The notes below the pieces were generated by a model. That model was given only the letters and a program-made list of their open reading frames with translations, was not told the DNA's origin and made no database searches. This document shows, one piece after another, positions 13,941-18,132 of a stretch of DNA of 18,132 nt. This stretch comes from Solirubrobacterales bacterium. GTDB lineage: Bacteria > Actinomycetota > Thermoleophilia > Solirubrobacterales > Solirubrobacteraceae. The stretch is from positions 1 through 18,132 of the forward strand of contig JAATFK010000552.1 of the NCBI GenBank assembly GCA_015655225.1, written 5' to 3'. The translations under genes and the position numbers were made by a program. Every line of letters begins with the position of its first letter. Positions within the stretch are counted from its first letter, which is position 1.

Positions 13941-15407
13941 ATGAGCACCGACCAGACGATCTCACCCACCGCCGCCCCGCCGCAACCGGCCTGGGCGCGC
14001 CTGCGCCGTCATCCCTTCGCACCACTGCTGGTGCTGCTGGCGGCGACCTTCATGTTCGTCCTCGACTTCTTCATCGTGAACGTCGCGCTGCCGGCCGTGC
14101 AGACCGACCTGTCGGCCAGCTCCGGCGCGATCGAGTGGGTCGTCGCCGGCTACGGGCTCACGCTCGCGGTCGGCCTCGTGACCGCCGGCCGGCTCGGCGA
14201 CCGCTATGGGCGCCGGCGCATGTTCGCCCTCGGCCTCGCGCTCTTCACGCTCGCCTCCGCCGCGTGCGGCGTCGCCCCCGACGCGACGACGCTCGTGATC
14301 GCCCGCCTCGCCCAGGGACTCTCAGCCGCGCTGCTGAGCCCACAGGTGCTGTCGATCGTCGGCGTCACCTACGACGGCGAGGCGCGCCTCAAGGCGCTCA
14401 GCGCCTACGGGTTGGTGATGGGCCTCGCGGCGGTCGGCGGCCAGCTCATCGGCGGCGCGCTCGTGCAACTCGACGTGCTCGGCCTCGACTGGCGCGCGTG
14501 CTTCTTGATCAACGTGCCGATCGGGCTCGCCGCGCTCGCGCTGACGCCAAGCCTCGTCCCGGAGTCGCGCGCCGCCGGCGCCAGCCGCCCCGACCTTGCC
14601 GGCACCGTCCTGCTGACCGCCGGCCTGACGGCGATCGTCCTCCCGCTCGTCGAGGGCCGCCAGCACGACTGGCCGGCCTGGACCTGGCTCTCGCTCGCGG
14701 CCGCGCCGCTGCTGCTCGGCGCGTTCGTCGCGCACCAGCGGTGGCTGAGCCGTCGCGGCGGCGCGCCGCTCGTGCCGCCGGCGCTGTTCCGGGCGCGCGC
14801 GGTCTCCGCCGGGCTGGGAACGCAGCTCGCGCTCTGGTGCGGCCAGGCGTCGTTCTTCCTCGTGCTCGCGCTCTACCTGCAGCAGGGTCGCGGCCTCGAC
14901 GCGCTCGACGCCGGCCTCGTCTTCACGGTGCTCGCCGCCACCTACCTGCTGGCGTCGCTGCGCGCGCCCGCCCTGACGATGCGCTTCGGACGGGCGCTGC
15001 CGGGCGTCGGCGCGCTCACGCTCGTCGCCGGCCACGCCGCCCTCGCCCTCGCGCTCGCGGCCGGTGGGACCCATGTCGCGCTCGTGGGGCTGCTGCCGGG
15101 CCTGCTGCTCGTCGGCGCCGGGATGGGCCTCTGCATCACGCCGCTCGTGACGACCGTGCTGTCGACCGTCGAGCCGGCCAGCGCGGGCGCGACCTCCGGC
15201 CTGCTCTCGACGATGCAGCAGGTCGGCGGAGCGGTCGGCGTCGCCGTGATTGGCGTCGTCTTCTTCGGCAGCGCGGTCCACGGCGCCGGCCACGCCTTCG
15301 AGCTGAGCGAACTGCTGCTGGCCGGGCTCGCGCTCGTCACGGCGGCGCTCTCGCGGCTGCTGCCGCGCGCGGCGGGCGCGGCGGGCGCGCGTCAGCCGCG
15401 CGCGTAG
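13941..15407 (+). CDS. MFS drug transporter, DHA2 (14-TM) family
   Basis: A 488-aa multidrug-type proton antiporter. Motif D1, LDFFIVNVALPAVQ (41-54), and motif A, GRLGDRYGRRRMF (83-95), are clear, and motif C-like glycine-rich helices follow (YGLVMGLAAVGGQLIGGAL). About 14 hydrophobic segments are predicted by eye, with a central loop near ASRPDLAG. The start ATG at 13941 was chosen because the in-frame upstream sequence runs back through the terminator; no strong Shine-Dalgarno is seen. The gene ends 16 nt inside the convergent monooxygenase gene at 15392, so the tails overlap on opposite strands. No adjacent regulator controls it visibly, and the substrate is unknown. Confidence 0.93.
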   Translation: MSTDQTISPTAAPPQPAWARLRRHPFAPLLVLLAATFMFVLDFFIVNVALPAVQTDLSASSGAIEWVVAGYGLTLAVGLVTAGRLGDRYGRRRMFALGLALFTLASAACGVAPDATTLVIARLAQGLSAALLSPQVLSIVGVTYDGEARLKALSAYGLVMGLAAVGGQLIGGALVQLDVLGLDWRACFLINVPIGLAALALTPSLVPESRAAGASRPDLAGTVLLTAGLTAIVLPLVEGRQHDWPAWTWLSLAAAPLLLGAFVAHQRWLSRRGGAPLVPPALFRARAVSAGLGTQLALWCGQASFFLVLALYLQQGRGLDALDAGLVFTVLAATYLLASLRAPALTMRFGRALPGVGALTLVAGHAALALALAAGGTHVALVGLLPGLLLVGAGMGLCITPLVTTVLSTVEPASAGATSGLLSTMQQVGGAVGVAVIGVVFFGSAVHGAGHAFELSELLLAGLALVTAALSRLLPRAAGAAGARQPRA

Positions 15408-16807
15408 ACGCTCGCCGGCCGGGGCAGGCCGAGCAGCTCGCGGAAGGTCGCGCCCTCGTACTCCCGCCGCAGCAGGCCCCGCCGCTGCAGCTCCGGCACG
15501 ACCAGGTCGACGAACAGGTTGAGGCCGCCGGGGAGGTACGGCGGGCAGATGTTGAAGCCGTCGGCCGCGCCCGCCGTGACCCACGCCTCGATCAGGTCGG
15601 CGACGCGGACCGCGTCGCCGACCACGAGCCGATGGCCGCGTCCGCTGGCACGGAAGAAGTCGCGCAGCGCGCCGACCGTCGCGACCGGACGGCCGGTCGC
15701 GTCCTGCGCCAGCGCGACGTACGCGCGGGCGCGCGCGTGCGCGGGCCCGTCGAGCGCGGGCAGCGGGTCGGCCAGCCCTCTCGCGGTCAGGTCGACGCCG
15801 GCCGCGTCCGAGAGCGGTCGCAGGTCGTCGTCGCCCACCACGAGCGCGTTCAGCTCGTCGTAGGTCCGCTGGGCCTCGGCGAGCGTCGCGCCGACGATCG
15901 GCACGAGCCCGGGCATCACCGCGAGCTGGTCCGGGTCGCGCCCGTGCGCGGCGGCGCGACGGCGCAGGTCCTCGCGGAACGCGCGCGCCTCGGGGATCGC
16001 CGTCTGCGCCGTGAAGACGACGTCGGCGACGCGCGCGGCGAAGTCGCGGGCGCGCTCGGAGGTCCCCGCCTGCACGATCGGCGGGCGGCCCTGCGGCGGG
16101 CGCGGCACGTTCAGCGGCCCGGCGACGGAGAAGAAGCGGCCGCGATGGCCGACGGCGTGGACCTTCGCCGGGTCGGCGAACGCGCCGGTCGCCTTGTCGC
16201 GCGGGAGCGCGTCGTCCTCCCACGAGTCCCACAGCTCCTGCACGACCGCGACCAGCTCCTCCGCGCGGTCGTAGCGCTCCTCGGTCTCGGCGTGCTGCTC
16301 GCGGCCGAAGTTGAGCGCCGCGCGCCCGTCGGCGCCGGTCACGACGTTCCAGGCGACCCGCCCGCCGCTGAGGTAGTCGAGCGAGGCGAGCATGCGCGCG
16401 ACGTGGTACGGCTCGGCGTACGTCGTGTTCGCGGTCACGACGAGCCCGACCGAACGGGTCGCGGCGGCGATGCTCGCCATCATGGTGAACGGCTCGAGCC
16501 GCGCCATCTGGGAGGGGAAGCGGTCCTGCATCTCGACGCCGGTCGCGAGCGCGTCGCCGAGGAAGAAGAAGTCGAAGCGGCCGCGCTCGACCGTCTGCGC
16601 GACGCGGTGCAGGAACGCGGGGTCGACGGCCCCGTCCGCGCGCGCCTGCGGCAGCCGCCAGCCGGCGGGGTGGTAGCCGGCCGCGAAGAGGAAGAGGCCG
16701 AGGCGGGCCTGGCGCCGGGCGGGCGCGGCATCGGCGGCCGGGACGCGCGGACCGGCGCCGTCGCCCGCGTCGTCCGGGCCGACGCCGCCGCCCGACGTGC
16801 CGCTCAC
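15392..16807 (-). CDS. NtaA/SnaA/DszA-type FMN-dependent monooxygenase
   Basis: A 471-aa luciferase-like monooxygenase using reduced FMN and O2. The landmarks are LFLFAAGYHPAGWRLP (38-53), ERGRFDFFFLGDALATG (74-90), ASLDYLSGGRVAWNVVTG (141-158), LNFGREQHAETEERYDRAEE, LWDSWEDDALPRDKATGAFA with DPAKVH, and PPYLPGG followed by VVPELQRRG and YEGATFRELLGL. It is closer to classical NtaA/DszA than the two copies at 5697 and 7076. An odd Gly/Ala/Pro-rich extension (1-33) precedes the barrel. The GTG at 16807 overlaps the aminotransferase stop (GTGA), so the two genes are coupled, with an Opp-type ATPase upstream. This supports a role in nitrilotriacetate-, EDTA- or sulfone-like breakdown. Confidence 0.93.
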   Translation of the reverse strand: MSGTSGGGVGPDDAGDGAGPRVPAADAAPARRQARLGLFLFAAGYHPAGWRLPQARADGAVDPAFLHRVAQTVERGRFDFFFLGDALATGVEMQDRFPSQMARLEPFTMMASIAAATRSVGLVVTANTTYAEPYHVARMLASLDYLSGGRVAWNVVTGADGRAALNFGREQHAETEERYDRAEELVAVVQELWDSWEDDALPRDKATGAFADPAKVHAVGHRGRFFSVAGPLNVPRPPQGRPPIVQAGTSERARDFAARVADVVFTAQTAIPEARAFREDLRRRAAAHGRDPDQLAVMPGLVPIVGATLAEAQRTYDELNALVVGDDDLRPLSDAAGVDLTARGLADPLPALDGPAHARARAYVALAQDATGRPVATVGALRDFFRASGRGHRLVVGDAVRVADLIEAWVTAGAADGFNICPPYLPGGLNLFVDLVVPELQRRGLLRREYEGATFRELLGLPRPASVYARG

Positions 16808-17922
16808 GCCGCGCCCGCCCCGTCGCCCCACTCCGCCACCGCGACCGCCAGCGCCGCCCCCACGTCCGCCTCGCGACCGAGCGTCCGCAGCCCGAGGCCG
16901 AGCGCCGCGAGCGCCTCGCCGACGGCCGCGAGCCGGGCGCCGTCGCCGGTGTGCCCGATCCGCAGCGCCTGAGAGGCGAGCGGGCCGGGCGCGAGCGCGA
17001 GCAGTCCCACCGCCGGGTCCGCGAGCGCGGGCCGGGCGGCTGCCAGCAGCGCGTCGGGCGCGATCCCGGGCGGCGCCGTCAGCAGCGTCGCCACCGCCGC
17101 CGCGTCGTCGTCGGACGCGACCCACGGCACCACGCCGAGCGCCCGCAGCCCGGCGCGCGCGGCGTCGCGCGCCAGAGCGTGGCGCCGCACCGCGCCGTCG
17201 ATCCCCTCGGCCGCGCGCGCGGCGAGCATCGTCTCCAGGCCGCGCAGCTCCAGATGGTGGGGGATCACCGGCAGGGCAGCGCGGCCGGCGTCGAGCCAGT
17301 CGCGCTTCCAGTCGAGCAGCGAGAGGATCGAGTCGCGCGGAGCGCCGGGGTTGCCCGCGATCCGCTCCCAGCCGTCGTCGGAGACGACGACCCCGCAGAC
17401 GCCCGAGGGTCCCGCCAGCGCCTTCTGGAAGCCGAGCGCGACGAGGTCGAGGCCCCACGCGTCGATCGCCAGCTCCTCCGCGCCGACCGACGCGACCGCG
17501 TCGACGAGGACGAGCGCGCCCGCCTCGTGGGCGAGCGCGGCGATCTCCCGCACCGGGTTCACGACGCCGGTCGCGGCCTCCGCGTGCACGACGCTGACGA
17601 GGTCGTACCGGCCGGCCTCCAGCGCCGAGGCGACCGACTCCAAGGCGATCGCGCGGTCGAACGCGACGGCGACCGCCTGCACCTCCGCGCCGCCGGCCGC
17701 GAGCCAGCGCCCGATCACCTGGCCGTAGGGCCCGGTGACGACATTGAGCACGCGCGTGCCGGGGCCGCCGAGGCCGCGCGCCAGCGCCTCCAGCGCGAGG
17801 ATCGCCTCGCCCTGCAGCAGCAGCACCTCGCGGCTCGTCCCCAGCAGTCGCGCGAGCGCGTCCTCGGCGGCGGCGTACTCGGCGGCGCCGACGGGCCGCG
17901 CGTTGGCGGGAACGGCGGTCAT
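16804..17922 (-). CDS. Class V PLP-dependent aminotransferase, alanine/serine-glyoxylate type
   Basis: A 372-aa fold-type I PLP enzyme. VLVDAVASVGAEELAIDAWG contains D141, which contacts the pyridine nitrogen, and VALGFQKALAGPSGV contains the Schiff-base lysine K167. R321 in LRIGHTGD matches the substrate-carboxylate Arg of the AGT/SGAT family. Size and motifs suit alanine- or serine-glyoxylate aminotransferases; phosphonate or cysteine-desulfurase-like members are less likely. ATG 17922 is preceded by AGAGGTGA (plus 17927-17934) and overlaps the upstream stop (ATGA). Its stop overlaps the monooxygenase start. If the neighbour releases glyoxylate from an aminopolycarboxylate, this enzyme would turn it into glycine (inference). 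Confidence 0.9.
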   Translation of the reverse strand: MTAVPANARPVGAAEYAAAEDALARLLGTSREVLLLQGEAILALEALARGLGGPGTRVLNVVTGPYGQVIGRWLAAGGAEVQAVAVAFDRAIALESVASALEAGRYDLVSVVHAEAATGVVNPVREIAALAHEAGALVLVDAVASVGAEELAIDAWGLDLVALGFQKALAGPSGVCGVVVSDDGWERIAGNPGAPRDSILSLLDWKRDWLDAGRAALPVIPHHLELRGLETMLAARAAEGIDGAVRRHALARDAARAGLRALGVVPWVASDDDAAAVATLLTAPPGIAPDALLAAARPALADPAVGLLALAPGPLASQALRIGHTGDGARLAAVGEALAALGLGLRTLGREADVGAALAVAVAEWGDGAGAA

Positions 17923-18132
17923 GCCATCACCTCTCTCGAGCTCGATCGTCCTTCGTCACGGAAGTGGCAGGCGGCGCGGCGGTCGCCGCCGTCGGAAGCG
18001 GGCAGCAGCGCCGGCACCACGACCCGGCAGCGGTCCTCCGCGCGCGGGCAGCGGGGGTGGAAGACGCAGCCGCTCGGCCGCTAGCCGCCGCCCGGCGGCT
18101 CGCCTCTCAGCCGCACCGCCGGCTCGGCGCCG
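17919..18132 (-). pseudogene. Opp/Dpp-type ABC ATPase, C-terminal part with in-frame TAG
   Basis: The frame ending at 17919 encodes the conserved C-terminal tail of peptide/nickel-type ABC ATPases: LRGEPP, then PSGCVFHPRCPRAEDRC, and a final ACHF. These four cysteines are the set that binds an iron-sulfur cluster in some OppD proteins. An in-frame TAG (18081-18083), 53 codons before the normal stop, sits between LRGEPPGGG and RPSGC, where homologues have an uninterrupted SPxxPPSGC stretch of equal length. So it looks like one changed codon, not a frameshift. The rest of the gene lies outside the window. Possibilities are a recent nonsense mutation, a truncated but working protein, TAG readthrough, or a sequence error. 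The natural stop overlaps the aminotransferase start (ATGA). Confidence 0.65.

Noticed and set aside
12140..13969. Long antisense open frame (609 aa) opposite the collagen-like gene
   Set aside because: It has an Arg/Asp/Ala-rich translation with no domain, and is the shadow of a real gene with signal peptide and Gly-X-Y repeats.

Overview
The window comes from a very GC-rich actinobacterium-like chromosome: short intergenic gaps, frequent GTG starts, and many 4-nt ATGA/GTGA stop-start overlaps. A secreted collagen-like protein with an [10 protein letters not shown] motif resembles proteins common in soil Actinobacteria/Thermoleophilia (Conexibacter/Solirubrobacterales type). That placement is an inference; no rRNA or other marker gene is present.

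Layout. (1) 1-1987: the start of a DHA2-type MFS exporter and a zinc alcohol dehydrogenase (CAD/YahK-like), both on the minus strand. A divergent TetR regulator is separated from the dehydrogenase by a perfect 24-bp palindromic operator (11-bp arms). (2) 1992-10309: a divergon centred on 4483-4594. Leftward are an ABC permease, its ATPase and a two-domain rhodanese, all coupled by 4-nt overlaps. Rightward are a lipoprotein solute-binding protein (NMT1/THI5 fold), two tandem LLM flavin monooxygenases (NtaA/SnaA/DszA family), a second NMT1/THI5-like protein with no signal peptide, a small PPOX/split-barrel protein and a P-loop kinase-like protein. The simplest reading is import followed by oxidative cleavage of a small organosulfur or nitrogen-heterocyclic compound, with the rhodanese possibly handling released sulfur. 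(3) 10335-11754: an alpha/beta hydrolase with an Asp-type nucleophile elbow and a TetR regulator in one unit, preceded by a perfect 20-bp palindrome. (4) 11755-13857: a 370-nt non-coding leader, a secreted collagen-like fibre protein and a strong hairpin terminator. (5) 13941-15407: a complete DHA2-family MFS exporter. (6) 15392-18132: a minus-strand unit with the C-terminus of an Opp/Dpp-type ABC ATPase (interrupted by an in-frame TAG), a class V aminotransferase of the alanine/serine-glyoxylate type and an NtaA/DszA-type monooxygenase.

The most interesting points are: the leaderless solute-binding-fold protein coupled to two tandem monooxygenases; the Opp transporter / class V aminotransferase / NtaA-type monooxygenase unit, which fits an aminopolycarboxylate pathway producing glyoxylate; the TAG codon inside the conserved tail of the Opp ATPase; two clean TetR operators; and AGA arginine codons concentrated in the two genes for exported proteins. 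No tRNA, rRNA, CRISPR array, insertion sequence or phage gene was seen.
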